Assembly: GCF_009830105.1 (NCBI RefSeq)
Contig: NZ_WURB01000007.1
Span: 1 to 64,000 of the forward strand
DNA length: 64,000 bases
From: Microvirga makkahensis
GTDB taxonomy: Bacteria; Pseudomonadota; Alphaproteobacteria; Rhizobiales; Beijerinckiaceae
Direction: 5' to 3'
Below are positions 8,231-17,230 of this stretch, piece after piece. The translations under genes and the position numbers were made by a program. Below the pieces are notes generated by a model, which saw only the letters and a program-made list of their open reading frames with translations, made no database searches and was not told the origin of the DNA. How positions within the stretch are numbered: position 1 is the first letter of the stretch; each line of letters begins with the position of its first letter.

Positions 8231-9019
8231 CTACGAGCCTGCTGCCGGGAACGTCTGCTTGAAGACACGGCCCTCGTTGTCCTTGGCTTCAATCGTCACA
8301 GGCTCGCCGGTGTTCCTATAGCTGAACCTTATGGTCGGGTCCTCGCTGATGGAGATCCCCCCTTCCAGACCAAAAAGCAATTTCTCTCCCTGGCGAATGT
8401 CGAGCCTTTCGACAAACCATGCAGGGGTGTAGAGGCGCGTGACTTGATCCATCTGCAGACCGGAATAATTAGGATGCCGCACTTGGACTTGCGCATCTCC
8501 GCGATCTGCGAACACTCTGAATCTCATCTCGCCGAGACGAGCCTTGGCTTCGACCGGATCCTTGAGGGCAGGCGCCGAGCATCCGCCGGCGGCCTTGACA
8601 TAAGACTTGGCCATGTAAAGACGGCCATCATCCATCGTCGCGATAACCCGGACAAACGAGTAGGAGTCGACCCGCACCCGGGTCGTTACATCAAATGCGG
8701 TCTGTCCGTCTCCCAAATGAAAGACCCCGGCGACAGGTGCCGGGTTTTCATCCACGACGAGAGTAAGCCGGGTCACTTTGCCTGCGTCGTCAGGAAGCCT
8801 GATGCGCACCTCAATCGGGACAATTGCGGCATCCTCGGCGCGCGTCGGAGCAATGAGCGTGACCGGTCCGGCTCCCTCCTCCGGAACGCTCTGGCCAATA
8901 ATGGAGGGCCGGATTTCGGACCATGTCCTCTCCTCATTGGCAACGGATGAGTTCACGCACAGCAGAAGAGTCGTCAGTCCGGTCACCATGACCGCAGGGA
9001 TACGGAAATGAAAAGGCAT
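8231..9019 (-). CDS. quinoprotein-associated SoxYZ-like carrier protein
   Basis: The 262-residue product has a signal peptide (VTGLTTLLLCVNSSVANE) followed by two immunoglobulin-like halves. Residues about 30-150 resemble SoxY and include a GGCSAP motif near residue 145, in the place of the swinging-arm Cys motif (GGCGG) of SoxY. Residues about 165-260 resemble SoxZ (MRFRVFADRGDAQVQVRHPNYSG). A fused SoxY-SoxZ protein of this kind is a known companion of quinoprotein dehydrogenases and of the MBL-fold protein at 13461. Start ATG at 9019 follows GGAGG. It is the distal gene of the reverse-strand xox series, 76 bases after the rhodanese-like gene. The bound cargo is unknown. Confidence 0.85.
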   Translation of the reverse strand: MPFHFRIPAVMVTGLTTLLLCVNSSVANEERTWSEIRPSIIGQSVPEEGAGPVTLIAPTRAEDAAIVPIEVRIRLPDDAGKVTRLTLVVDENPAPVAGVFHLGDGQTAFDVTTRVRVDSYSFVRVIATMDDGRLYMAKSYVKAAGGCSAPALKDPVEAKARLGEMRFRVFADRGDAQVQVRHPNYSGLQMDQVTRLYTPAWFVERLDIRQGEKLLFGLEGGISISEDPTIRFSYRNTGEPVTIEAKDNEGRVFKQTFPAAGS

Positions 9020-9095
9020 GAACAGCCTCCAATTTACAAGGCCACCGAGCAGCGTTCCACCTCAAGGACCAGGGCGGGCGTGAAAGCCCTTCGGC

Positions 9096-9665
9096 CTATG
9101 GACTTTTCTGTACCTTCTCGACGGGAAGGCCGGCATCCGTCCACCCGTCGGTACCTTCCGGGTACCAGTATACAACAAAATAATTGTAGTTCAGAGCACG
9201 TTTGGCCGCGTTCCAGGACATCCAACAGTTTCGCAAGCAGAAGAAGACGAGCGGATATGCGAAATTCCCCTTCGAAGCCTTGTCCAGGCCACGGCGGAAA
9301 TACGCTTCCGTCTCCACCGCGATCTCACCGTAGCCTACGTTGGGCAGCCACAGAGCTCCTGGAATGCTGTCATGCGCCGGGGAGCGCCAAAGAACGTCGG
9401 CAGGCAAATTGGCGGGGCGCTCGGGCTGTGGAAGAACATCAATAAAGGCGGCGCTGCCATTCCGCCAAAGCCTTTCGGCCTCCGCGGTACCGATCACCAC
9501 TGCTCCCTTGAGGGTTTTGGGCGTCGGGGATCTGTAATCGCCAAGTCGGTAACCTTCAGGTTCCGGCGGGTGTTGAGCATAGGAAGGCGGGCTTGGGAAA
9601 ATACATGTAATGATGCCGGCGATGCCGGAACTGAGTGCCAGCGCCGCCGGGCGCCAGCGACTCAT
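9096..9665 (-). CDS. PQQ-associated rhodanese-like CxxxCW protein
   Basis: A 189-residue exported protein has a hydrophobic leader ending near SYAQ. Its rhodanese-like fold carries FIDVLPQPERP and the active-site segment FCLRNCWMSWNAAKRAL. The CLRNCW pair replaces the single rhodanese Cys and marks the subfamily that occurs only with PQQ-dependent alcohol catabolism. The C-terminus has YWYPEGTDGW, also typical. It overlaps xoxJ by ATGA. The role may be sulfur handling or redox relay in the periplasm together with the SoxYZ-like carrier; no reaction has been fixed. Confidence 0.87.
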   Translation of the reverse strand: MSRWRPAALALSSGIAGIITCIFPSPPSYAQHPPEPEGYRLGDYRSPTPKTLKGAVVIGTAEAERLWRNGSAAFIDVLPQPERPANLPADVLWRSPAHDSIPGALWLPNVGYGEIAVETEAYFRRGLDKASKGNFAYPLVFFCLRNCWMSWNAAKRALNYNYFVVYWYPEGTDGWTDAGLPVEKVQKSP

Positions 9666-10537
9666 GGCTTGGTACCTTGTGACGCCGGCTCCCCGATGAG
9701 ACGGTCGTCATCATCGAGAAGGGGCACGCCGTACGAGAGGAGCACCCGGTCGATGTCTGCTTGGCGCTTCTGAAGAACGTTGTTGAGAATCCGCTTCCAT
9801 TCGATTTCGTTCGGCCGCATGCCAAGGGCGATGCGGTATGCGAGCGGTGGCCTCTCAGCCTCGCTGGTCAACGGAACCTTGATGAGCGCACCCTCGTGCT
9901 GCGACGCAGCATACCCAGCGATTGGCCCCCAGAGAATGCCGATGTCGAGACGGTCTGCCAGGAGATCCGCGATCATCTCCTCCGCCGGAGATTCGAAGCG
10001 ACGGTCGACCAAGAGCGAATAGGATTTCATGTTCTGCCCGCGACCAAGAGCCTCGAGATGATCAACAGGAGGTGTCGCAGCAATGACGCCGATGCGCTTG
10101 GACCGAAGCCGTTGGTCCGAGAGCTGCTTGAAGCCTGACAGTTCACCGCCGGCTCTTACGAGTGCCGTATAGACCGTGCGGTAGTATGGATTGGAATGCT
10201 GAACTATCTCAGCGCCAGCAGCATATCCAATGATAACGTCGCACAGCTTCAGGCCAAGCGAATTGCGGACGAATCCGGGACCCTGCGGCATCCAATAATA
10301 GCGCAGCGGAATCTTGAGCTCGTCGGCAAGAATGGCCGCGATCTTGTTCTCGAAGCCCTCCCCCTTTCGGTTCGTGAAAGGCATATTTGCCGGATCTGCG
10401 CAAACACGCAGAACGTTTGGGGTGACGAGATCAGGAAGATGCTGCGCTTGAGCAAGGCGCAAGGCGCTTACGCCGAGAGCACAAACGACAAGTCCCGCGG
10501 CAGCGAGCATCCGCCTGATCTGATCGGCCCTATCCAC
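9662..10537 (-). CDS. xoxJ: XoxJ periplasmic binding protein (MxaJ-like)
   Basis: The 291-residue product is a type-3 solute-binding protein fold with a signal peptide (LVVCALGVSALRLAQAQ). It contains LRVCADPANMPFTNRKGEGFENKIA, the characteristic start of MxaJ/XoxJ proteins, and CDVIIGYAAGAE. In Methylorubrum the XoxJ structure suggests help in activating or folding XoxF rather than sugar or amino-acid uptake. It starts with GTG at 10537, overlapping the xoxG stop by 8 bases, so xoxG and xoxJ are coupled. An internal ATG at 10510 would shorten the leader slightly. Confidence 0.88.
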   Translation of the reverse strand: MDRADQIRRMLAAAGLVVCALGVSALRLAQAQHLPDLVTPNVLRVCADPANMPFTNRKGEGFENKIAAILADELKIPLRYYWMPQGPGFVRNSLGLKLCDVIIGYAAGAEIVQHSNPYYRTVYTALVRAGGELSGFKQLSDQRLRSKRIGVIAATPPVDHLEALGRGQNMKSYSLLVDRRFESPAEEMIADLLADRLDIGILWGPIAGYAASQHEGALIKVPLTSEAERPPLAYRIALGMRPNEIEWKRILNNVLQKRQADIDRVLLSYGVPLLDDDDRLIGEPASQGTKP

Positions 10538-11075
10538 CTAAACACGCCTTCTCGGCATCTTTCGCAGCCTGAGGCTTTTCATCTCTTTTCTCTGGCCGAC
10601 CACGGTCGAGAGCTCCCTCGGCGCGAGCCCGGAGATAGACGTAGATGTCATCTAGATAGCAGACGACGTTCTGATTCGTGCCGAACGATGGCATGACGCT
10701 GGTGTTGCCGCTGCGGGCAACCTGACGCCCTTGGATTACCACTTCCGTAAACTGCTGATAGGTCATGTTCTTGAGCGAATCCGCTAACGCCGGAGCATAG
10801 GATGATCCTGCCGCGTCGGGGCCATGACAGGTGTGACAATCCCCGTGATAGCGCCGAAAGCCGGAATACGTGTACCAGTCCACGGTCCCATCCGCTTTGA
10901 TGCGGTAGGTTGGGTTACCCTCGGCGTCGAAGAACTTCCCGTCTTCCTCGCGTGCCGGAGTGGCCGGTTCGGCCCGCGGCTCCCCTGCGGGTGCTAAAAG
11001 AAACGCTACGAGACCGACCTTGATGGCAACCGCAACTTTCGGTCGCACTGCCGCTCGAAACTCCGTGATCGACAC
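10530..11075 (-). CDS. xoxG: XoxG c-type cytochrome, electron acceptor of XoxF
   Basis: A 181-residue exported cytochrome has one heme site, CHTCH (Cys80, Cys83, His84), and a likely sixth ligand Met in SVMPSFG near residue 128. Two further Cys at about 139 and 178 fit the four-Cys methanol-metabolism cytochrome group. It starts with GTG at 11075 after GAGGAGAGG. Position directly after xoxF and before xoxJ is the usual xoxFGJ order. It takes electrons from the PQQ of XoxF and passes them to the respiratory chain. The C-terminal 25 residues are charged and Lys/Glu-rich. Confidence 0.9.
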   Translation of the reverse strand: MSITEFRAAVRPKVAVAIKVGLVAFLLAPAGEPRAEPATPAREEDGKFFDAEGNPTYRIKADGTVDWYTYSGFRRYHGDCHTCHGPDAAGSSYAPALADSLKNMTYQQFTEVVIQGRQVARSGNTSVMPSFGTNQNVVCYLDDIYVYLRARAEGALDRGRPEKRDEKPQAAKDAEKACLGG

Positions 11076-11120
11076 TAAACCTCTCCTCGTATGGCATGAT
11101 TGGGCGAGAGCAAGGCAGGG

Positions 11121-11142
11121 CTGGCGCAGTTGCCTGCGCCAG
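11121..11142 (-). promoter_or_regulatory. hairpin between xoxF and xoxG
   Basis: A perfect 9-base stem (CTGGCGCAG with CTGCGCCAG) closes a 4-base loop in the 101-base gap. There is no T-run. In the transcript it would sit just after xoxF, where it may protect the 3' end or reduce read-through, keeping XoxF more abundant than XoxG. Confidence 0.6.
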
Positions 11143-11176
11143 TCCGTCGTTTCAGCAACAATGTCTGCTCATTCGC

Positions 11177-12979
11177 TTATTGCGGGAGGGTAAAGACGGT
11201 GAGCTGGCCTCCAAGCGCGGTGTAGTTGCTCAAGCCTGAGTAGCCTCCGACTGCACCAAGGCCTGCCTGCGGATCTGTCAGCCCGGCCGCGAGACCGATC
11301 CCGGCCCAGCCACCGACGCCGGAGAGAACGGCGACGTACTGCTTACCCCTGTGCGTATAGGTCATCACGTTTCCGATGATGCCGGAGGGAGTCTTGAACT
11401 TGTAGAGCTCTTTACCGGTCTTTGCGTCGACGGCCTTCAGATATCCTTCGAGCGTGCCATAGAACACCACATCGCCCGCCGTCGCGAGAGCGCCCGACCA
11501 CACCGAGAACAGCTCAGGAAGCGACCAGACGATCTTTCCTTCACGAGCGTCCCAAGCAATGAAGTTTCCCATTCCGCCATGGCTGTTCGGCGCAGGATAC
11601 ATGGATAGGGTCGCGCCCACATAGGGCTGGCCCGGGGTGTAGCTCACCTTGTACGGCTCGTAGTCCATGCAGACATGGTTGGTGGGGACATAGAACAGGT
11701 TGGTCCGCGGAGAATAGGTTGCCGGCTGCTGGTCCTTGGTACCAAGAGCGGCCGGGCAGACGCCTTTCGTATTCACGTCCTCGCCGTTCTGCTCGGTCGA
11801 GTACTGTGCCACCACCATGGGCCGGCCATAGGTCTTGCTGTTCTTGTCCATGTCGACCTTCGTGGCCCAGTTCACGGTCGGATCGTATTTCTCGGCCACC
11901 AGCAGCTCCCCGTTAATCCGGTCGAGCGTGTAGGCGAAACCATTACGATCAAAGTGAACGAGGACTTGCCGGCGCTGCCCTCCAATGTCCTGATCCACGA
12001 GGATCATTTCGTTGACGCCGTCATAGTCCCACTCGTCATGTGGGGTCATCTGGTAGACCCACTTTGCCATGCCTGTATCGATATCGCGGGCGAAGATGGT
12101 CATCGACCACTTGTTGTCGCCGGGACGCTGCTTGGGATTCCAGGTCGAAGGATTGCCGCTCCCGTAGTAGAAGGCATTCTGCTGCGGATCATAGGAGAAC
12201 CAGCCCCATGTGCAGCCGCCGCCCGTCTTCCATTGATCGCCCTGCCAAGTCTTGAGACTCGAATCCTTGCCGACAGGCTTGCCATGTTCCGTTGTTTTCT
12301 CGGGGTCGATCAACATTTCGTTGTCCGGCCCCATGGAATAGGCGCGCCAGACCTGTTTTCCCGTTTTCATGTCATAGGCGGTCACGTGGCAACGCACGCC
12401 GAATTCGCCGCCCGAGATGCCGACGATCACCTTGTCCTTCACGGGCAATACGGTCGCCGTATTGGTCTCGCCCTTCTTGGGATCGCCATTCACAACGGTC
12501 CAGACAGGCTTTCCCGTCTTGGCGTCGAGAGCCACGAGCGTCGTATCTGCCTGATGCAGGAATATCTTGCCATCCGCATATGCTACCCCGCGGTTCACCG
12601 TATCGCAGCACATGACCGGAATGACATTCGGATCCTGCTTCGGCTCATACTTCCACAGGATCTTGCCTTCGCTGTTGAGATCAAGGGCGTAGACAGTATT
12701 GGGGAACGGCGTGTGAACATACATGATGTCGCCGATCACCAGAGGCGAGCCCTCGTGCCCCCGCAGGACACCTGTCGAGAACGTCCAGGCAACCTGCATC
12801 TTGTTCACATTGGATGCGTTGATTTGATCAAGCTCGGAGAAGCGGGTATTGGCATAGTCACCCGTTTGAATCACCCATTGGTTGGGATCTTGAATGAGTT
12901 TCTGTAGCTCATCATTTGCACTAGCCGGCACAACGCCAGCTGCAAGGGCTAACGCAGACACTAGGCGCAACGCTCTCAT
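11177..12979 (-). CDS. xoxF: XoxF lanthanide-dependent methanol dehydrogenase (XoxF5 type)
   Basis: A 600-residue periplasmic quinoprotein has a signal peptide ([15 protein letters not shown]), beta-propeller WxxD-type blades, the vicinal disulfide Cys124-Cys125 ([10 protein letters not shown]) that contacts PQQ, and the active site [12 protein letters not shown]. There Asp318 is catalytic and Asp320 is the extra carboxylate that binds a lanthanide; calcium-type MxaF has Ala there. Glu192 (GGEFGVR) and Asn276 (GSGNPSTWN) are the expected other metal ligands. It oxidises methanol, and often formaldehyde, in the periplasm. The ATG at 12979 is preferred to one 8 codons earlier because GGGAGG lies 6 bases before it. 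No mxaF or mxaI is seen in the window. Confidence 0.96.
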   Translation of the reverse strand: MRALRLVSALALAAGVVPASANDELQKLIQDPNQWVIQTGDYANTRFSELDQINASNVNKMQVAWTFSTGVLRGHEGSPLVIGDIMYVHTPFPNTVYALDLNSEGKILWKYEPKQDPNVIPVMCCDTVNRGVAYADGKIFLHQADTTLVALDAKTGKPVWTVVNGDPKKGETNTATVLPVKDKVIVGISGGEFGVRCHVTAYDMKTGKQVWRAYSMGPDNEMLIDPEKTTEHGKPVGKDSSLKTWQGDQWKTGGGCTWGWFSYDPQQNAFYYGSGNPSTWNPKQRPGDNKWSMTIFARDIDTGMAKWVYQMTPHDEWDYDGVNEMILVDQDIGGQRRQVLVHFDRNGFAYTLDRINGELLVAEKYDPTVNWATKVDMDKNSKTYGRPMVVAQYSTEQNGEDVNTKGVCPAALGTKDQQPATYSPRTNLFYVPTNHVCMDYEPYKVSYTPGQPYVGATLSMYPAPNSHGGMGNFIAWDAREGKIVWSLPELFSVWSGALATAGDVVFYGTLEGYLKAVDAKTGKELYKFKTPSGIIGNVMTYTHRGKQYVAVLSGVGGWAGIGLAAGLTDPQAGLGAVGGYSGLSNYTALGGQLTVFTLPQ

Positions 12980-13460
12980 TTGGTTTCCTCCCGGGATGCC
13001 CATGCCATATCGCGAGCGGACGGCATACGGAGCACCCGCTATTTAGCGTTAGGGGGATTCGAGAGCCTCGGCACCGCAACGCGACCGGCAACTGCGCCCG
13101 GTCCTCATCGGTCCGGGAGAAAGCTACGGAGTCTGCGAAGAGCCTCGCCTCCCTAAGCGAAGCCGATAAAACCGAAGCCACCAAAAATCATAGGGCGAAT
13201 TCGTGCATCTAGCAATGACGCGACTTGGCAACGACATTCGATATTATGACTATACTCTTGCTCTGAGACATATCTCTAAATATCCGCGACTATTCGCCTT
13301 GCTGAGCCAAGCGCGCCAAAAAATACCCATTTTCGTGGCGTCGCTCAGAGGCAATCTTCAAGCGACTGGCGCCTCGGGCGCGGGATACCTGAATTGGCTC
13401 GCCTGATCCGCGAGACGATTGTGAGAAGCGGCTCGTATTCCGCAATACGTTCTCGGGTTC
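12980..13460. other. 481-base gap upstream of xoxF
   Basis: No convincing gene. It holds the xoxF ribosome site, a long possible leader, an AT-rich stretch around 13215-13330 and a candidate promoter. Short frames here lack coding character. Confidence 0.5.
13187..13215 (-). promoter_or_regulatory. candidate sigma-70 type promoter for xoxF
   Basis: On the reverse strand TTGCTA and TATGAT are separated by 17 bases. This would start transcription near 13180 and give a leader of about 200 bases before xoxF. It is a sequence match only; lanthanide-responsive control elements cannot be recognised from here. Confidence 0.3.
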
Positions 13461-14441
13461 TCACTCCCACTCAAGTTCGTGGAACGCCGCCGTCGCGTTG
13501 CGAGGATTAAACTCGTTGAAAAGCAACCACGCGCCAGCTTCGCTCCGAGCTGCTTGCTGCGCTGCTTCGCTGATCGTGTGGCCCGTGCGAATCGATGACC
13601 GCACGTCATCCGCAAGACGGGTCAGGTACTTCTCCATAGGCGCCGCTGCCTCCGGCCATGGCGCCGTCGAAGGCCCGTGACCAGGCACCACGCGGGCGGC
13701 AGGTCTGGAACGCAAGTCCCTCACGGTGCGGATCCATCCCGTCAGGCTGCCGTCCAGGGCAGGCAGGTGGCCCATGAAGAGAAGATCACCGAGGAACCAC
13801 GTGCCGGTCGCCAGGTCGAGCACGGTGATGTCGGTGTTCGTGTGAGCGGTACGCCAAGCCTCCACCCGAAGCCGGCGATTGCCGAGATCGAGTTCGACCG
13901 TCCCCGCAACCAGAAGCGTCGGCGGAACGATTTCGGTCCCCCTGAACGAAGCGCCGATCAAGCCGCTATTGGCCGCCAGGTAGGCCTTCTCGCGGTCGGC
14001 AAGAGCCCGCGGAAGATTCTGATGTCCGACGAAGGTCACCCCGCCGGCTTTGAATGCGGCATTGCCGAGGATGTGGTCGGGATGCATATGGGTGTTAATC
14101 ACATAGCGGATTGGCTGCGTAGTCCGCTGCCGGATTGCTGCGAGAAGTCTTTCGCCCGCGGCCAAGCTGCCGCCGGTGTCGATGATTGCAACACCATCGC
14201 GGCCTATCACGAAACCGAGATTTGCAATCGCCCCCAGATTGCTCTCGTTCGCGAGAGCGATCGGAGCCTCATGGACGAAGACGCCTGGCGCAACTTCGTT
14301 AACGGGAAGCGGAACCGCCTGATCCGCATGGCTCGGGAGCGGGAGCAGGGTCATCGCTCCGAAGCCCGTGGCGACAGCGCAGCGGCCGACGATGCGCACC
14401 ATCGTTCCATAAAGATCCGCGAGGCCCGCGATAACGCTCAT
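13461..14441 (-). CDS. quinoprotein relay system zinc metallohydrolase (MBL fold, SoxH-like)
   Basis: A roughly 326-residue exported metallo-beta-lactamase-fold protein contains the HMHPDH (HxHxDH) zinc motif, later ligands in AHTNTDI and FLGDLLF, and PGHGPSTAPWP. The segment NLGAIANLGFVIGRDGVAIIDTGGS is typical of the SoxH-related group that co-occurs with PQQ dehydrogenases and the SoxYZ-like carrier at 8231. It may release a group from that carrier; the substrate is unknown. I use the ATG at 14441; a TTG at 14453 abuts the preceding gene, and a later ATG at 14402 would also keep the signal peptide (GFGAMTLLPLPSHAD). It follows the ABC ATPase gene closely, suggesting one operon. Confidence 0.83.
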   Translation of the reverse strand: MSVIAGLADLYGTMVRIVGRCAVATGFGAMTLLPLPSHADQAVPLPVNEVAPGVFVHEAPIALANESNLGAIANLGFVIGRDGVAIIDTGGSLAAGERLLAAIRQRTTQPIRYVINTHMHPDHILGNAAFKAGGVTFVGHQNLPRALADREKAYLAANSGLIGASFRGTEIVPPTLLVAGTVELDLGNRRLRVEAWRTAHTNTDITVLDLATGTWFLGDLLFMGHLPALDGSLTGWIRTVRDLRSRPAARVVPGHGPSTAPWPEAAAPMEKYLTRLADDVRSSIRTGHTISEAAQQAARSEAGAWLLFNEFNPRNATAAFHELEWE

Positions 14442-14453
14442 AGGCTTAGCCAA

Positions 14454-15218
14454 TCATCGATGAAGCAGCGCTTGCCCGGATGATATAGTCTGGGGGTAAT
14501 CCGCAGCAAGCTTCGCCAGCGTTTCCTCGATCCAAGTGTCGGTACGAAGATTGCGCGGCGTCGAAATCTTGATCTCGGCGATCACCTCTGCAGGCCGGGA
14601 TTCCAGAAGGACCAGACGGTCCGCGAGCGCCAATGCCTCGCGAACGTTATGGGTCACCATCAGGACACTCATCTGATGTCGGGAGACAAGATCAAAGACG
14701 GTTGCCCGGAGATCGCCCGCAGCATGTTCGTCCAGAGATATGAACGGCTCGTCCAGCACAAGCAGGGCAGGGTTGATCACAAGCGCTCGGGCAAGCGCCA
14801 CGCGGCGAGCGAGTCCTCCCGAAAGTTCACCTGGATACCTTCGCCTCCACTCTGTCAGCTTCAGATCGGCGAGCAGGTCGCCGATTGGCCGGTGACGCTC
14901 ACGCCTGGGCAGCGCCAGCCGGATGTTCTCCTCAACCGTGCGCCACGGCAGCAGGCGCGGCTCCTGGAAGACCGGCCCAACCGAGAGCCTATGCGGAACG
15001 GGATGGAGCCTGCCTTCGAAATCCCGGTCCAGCCCCATCAGGATACGCAGGATCGTTGTCTTGCCGACACCTGAAGGACCGATCAGACACAATGTCTCCA
15101 CGCGATTGAGAACGAGGCAAAATCCGCGAAGAATTTCCAGCGGCGGCAATCCCTTGCGCCGGTAAACCTTCCGATCGATTTCAAGCCGCAGAGGGAACAA
15201 GGCGCCAGCGTCTGGCAT
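14454..15218 (-). CDS. ABC transporter ATP-binding protein (nitrate/taurine type)
   Basis: The 254-residue ATPase has Walker A GPSGVGKTT, Q-loop QEPRLLPWRTVEEN, signature LSGGLARRVALARAL, Walker B LLVLDEPFISLD and switch His THNVREALALADR, the pattern of the SsuB/TauB/NrtD group. The preferred start ATG at 15218 lies inside the permease gene (38-base overlap); another at 15263 would overlap more. The signature motif has Leu-Ala-Arg in place of the usual Gln-x-Gln, a mild variation. It forms an importer with the next two genes and is followed at once by the quinoprotein hydrolase gene, suggesting a role in the methanol-oxidation system. Confidence 0.86.
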   Translation of the reverse strand: MPDAGALFPLRLEIDRKVYRRKGLPPLEILRGFCLVLNRVETLCLIGPSGVGKTTILRILMGLDRDFEGRLHPVPHRLSVGPVFQEPRLLPWRTVEENIRLALPRRERHRPIGDLLADLKLTEWRRRYPGELSGGLARRVALARALVINPALLVLDEPFISLDEHAAGDLRATVFDLVSRHQMSVLMVTHNVREALALADRLVLLESRPAEVIAEIKISTPRNLRTDTWIEETLAKLAADYPQTISSGQALLHR

Positions 15219-15951
15219 AGGATTCGAGAGGTTGAAGGACGACGGTGTCGATGAAGAGGACAACGGTCGTGAAAACGAGACTGTACCCTAGAAGGGCTGC
15301 TACGTTGAACAGTTGGAAATAATAGGAAAGTGCGTAACCAACTCCATCCGGACGCCCGAGAAGTTCTACGACGAGAACGACTTTCCAAACCAAGGCGAGG
15401 CCTGAGCGGGCCGCAGCAACCGCATAAGGCTCGACCTGAGGAAAGAGAACATGGCGGATCCAAGTTCGCCGATCAAACCGAAACGCCTGCCGCATTTCCT
15501 CAATCTGAGGATCAAGAGAGCGGGCCCCTTCACGCATGATCACCGCAACATTCGGAATTTTATTAAGGGTCACAGCAGCGATGGCAGCGGTTTCGGACAG
15601 GCCGAGCCAGACATAACATAGGATAATAATCACGAGAGCCGGCGTATTGAGCAGGATCATGAGCCACGAATCCAGGATCCTGTCGGATACCCGTGATCGG
15701 CCGAGAGCCACTCCGATTGCCCCTCCGATGATCATTGCCAACGAGAAAGAAGCAAATACCCGCCTCAACGTTGCTGTAAGATGATGAACCAAGTCCCCTG
15801 ACTGAGCCTCCGTCACCACAAAGGCGAAGACGCTGGCAGGCGGTGGAAGAGCCCCACTGCTGAGAAATGTGGTCACTAGCTGCCAGAGAAGAAGGAGCAG
15901 GAGGATCGACAACAACCGTGGAAGGAGGCCGCTGTGCATGAGCATCCTCAT
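15181..15951 (-). CDS. ABC transporter permease (nitrate/taurine type)
   Basis: A 256-residue permease of the SsuC/TauC family has about six membrane segments and the EAA-type loop EEMRQAFRFDRRTWIRHVLFPQVEPYAVAAARSG. The N-terminus is very hydrophobic (LLSILLLLLLWQLV). The start ATG at 15951 overlaps the stop of the binding-protein gene by ATGA; another Met lies three codons later. It pairs with the ATPase downstream. Confidence 0.86.
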   Translation of the reverse strand: MRMLMHSGLLPRLLSILLLLLLWQLVTTFLSSGALPPPASVFAFVVTEAQSGDLVHHLTATLRRVFASFSLAMIIGGAIGVALGRSRVSDRILDSWLMILLNTPALVIIILCYVWLGLSETAAIAAVTLNKIPNVAVIMREGARSLDPQIEEMRQAFRFDRRTWIRHVLFPQVEPYAVAAARSGLALVWKVVLVVELLGRPDGVGYALSYYFQLFNVAALLGYSLVFTTVVLFIDTVVLQPLESYARRWRLVPSAA

Positions 15952-16931
15952 AGGGGGTTGCGTGGGACATCCCAGTAAAGTCCCTTCGGAAAGCTCTGAA
16001 CCGGGCCAACAAGCTTCTCGCCGCCTATCTTAGCGAGAACGCTGAAGAGCTTTTCCGCATCGCCCGTCTCATCGGAGGCATTCCTGTTGGGGATTCCTTC
16101 GAGGAAGTAGCGCTTCAGCTTCTGAAACGTTGCCTCATCCTCCGCGCTCATGAGTGGACGGATAAAGGCCCATGCATCCTCCCGATCCGCCAGGATCTGC
16201 TTGGCGCCGGCAGAAGCCTTCGCAAAGCTGTTCAGAATGGTTGGGTCAGTTGCCTCGTCAAAGACATATCCCAGCAGAGCGATCTCGCCTTCAATGCCGA
16301 AGGATTTCGCTATGTCGCCGGCGCTGATGAGACGCCGGTATCCCTTGGCCTCGAGGCGGGCACAGAAATTCCAGAACAGCAGGGCAGCGTCAAGTTCGCC
16401 TGACTCTAGCTTGTTCATCAGGAGAGGCGGAGCGCCATAGGCTGGAGCAGCATCTGTGCTCAAATCGACCCCCGTCCTGTTCTGGACGTCCGCTTTCAGG
16501 AGGAGCCAGCTCTTGTCCAGAGGCCCTCCAGCAACTCCGATCCTCTTTCCTATGAGATCGGCTGTGTCCCGCATGAGGGACCCCTCAGGCACCATCACAC
16601 CCCCCTCGGTTGTAGAGAACGGGATGAACTTTATCTTGCGTCCCTCATTTCGAAGGCGTGCCGCCAGAAGGAGATCGGTGACGATCGTATCCACCTGCCT
16701 GGCCTGAAATGCGATACGGGCGGCGTCATTCGTCGCCAACTGAACCGGGTGAAGCGTGAGACCGTTTTCTGTGTCGAGCGCAGTTCTGCGAATGGTTTCG
16801 ACTTCCCAAAGCACTGTTCCGAAGGGCAGGACCCCTACCCTGATGTCCTGGCGCGGAGTTGCGCGAGCCCATTCAGGAGAAACGGCTGTCGCCAGACAAA
16901 GCCCATGGAGAACCTCACGCCTCGACAACAT
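15948..16931 (-). CDS. ABC transporter substrate-binding protein (NMT1/SsuA-like)
   Basis: The 327-residue protein has a twin-Arg-like leader (LSRREVLHGLCLATAVS) and a type-2 periplasmic binding fold of the NMT1/SsuA type (RVGVLPFGTVLWEVETI, ADLIGKRIGVAGGPLDKSWLLL, ELDAALLFWNFCARLEAKGY). The start ATG at 16931 follows GAGGGAG, so I prefer it to an ATG 13 codons upstream. With the permease and ATPase it forms an importer. The ligand cannot be told from sequence. Known relatives carry sulfonates, nitrate or pyrimidine-type compounds, and linkage to xoxF raises the idea of a cofactor-, sulfur- or metal-related ligand. Confidence 0.83.
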   Translation of the reverse strand: MLSRREVLHGLCLATAVSPEWARATPRQDIRVGVLPFGTVLWEVETIRRTALDTENGLTLHPVQLATNDAARIAFQARQVDTIVTDLLLAARLRNEGRKIKFIPFSTTEGGVMVPEGSLMRDTADLIGKRIGVAGGPLDKSWLLLKADVQNRTGVDLSTDAAPAYGAPPLLMNKLESGELDAALLFWNFCARLEAKGYRRLISAGDIAKSFGIEGEIALLGYVFDEATDPTILNSFAKASAGAKQILADREDAWAFIRPLMSAEDEATFQKLKRYFLEGIPNRNASDETGDAEKLFSVLAKIGGEKLVGPVQSFPKGLYWDVPRNPL

Positions 16932-17230
16932 AGCGCTTCTCCCTCTCGTCGGGTCCCGCACGCGGAACATCGGCCCCGCGAGGTGTCATCATCTTCTCCC
17001 CCGGGCATGAGCTTACCCCTTTTCGGCTTGACCGGGATAGGCAGTCATGCACCGAAGCTGGTGCAGTCTTGCCGGTTTTCAACTTTTTGGAAGTACTCTC
17101 GAAATCTGGATGGGATGGCTTGGATAGGGGCAAGCGCACCGGCAAGCGGAGACCTGTCGGAACCCTCATCGAGGTCCGGACAGCAGGAGGCTCCCGCACT
17201 TCGATGCCAAGGACTCGTCTCCCCATGCTC
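16932..17230. other. 299-base intergenic stretch
   Basis: It holds the ribosome site and presumably the promoter of the ABC importer operon. Forward frames run through it and into the binding-protein gene but lack coding character. I see no hairpin of note. Confidence 0.4.

Noticed and set aside
11675-12907. Long forward open frame (410 codons)
   Set aside because: Antisense to xoxF, which is unambiguous.
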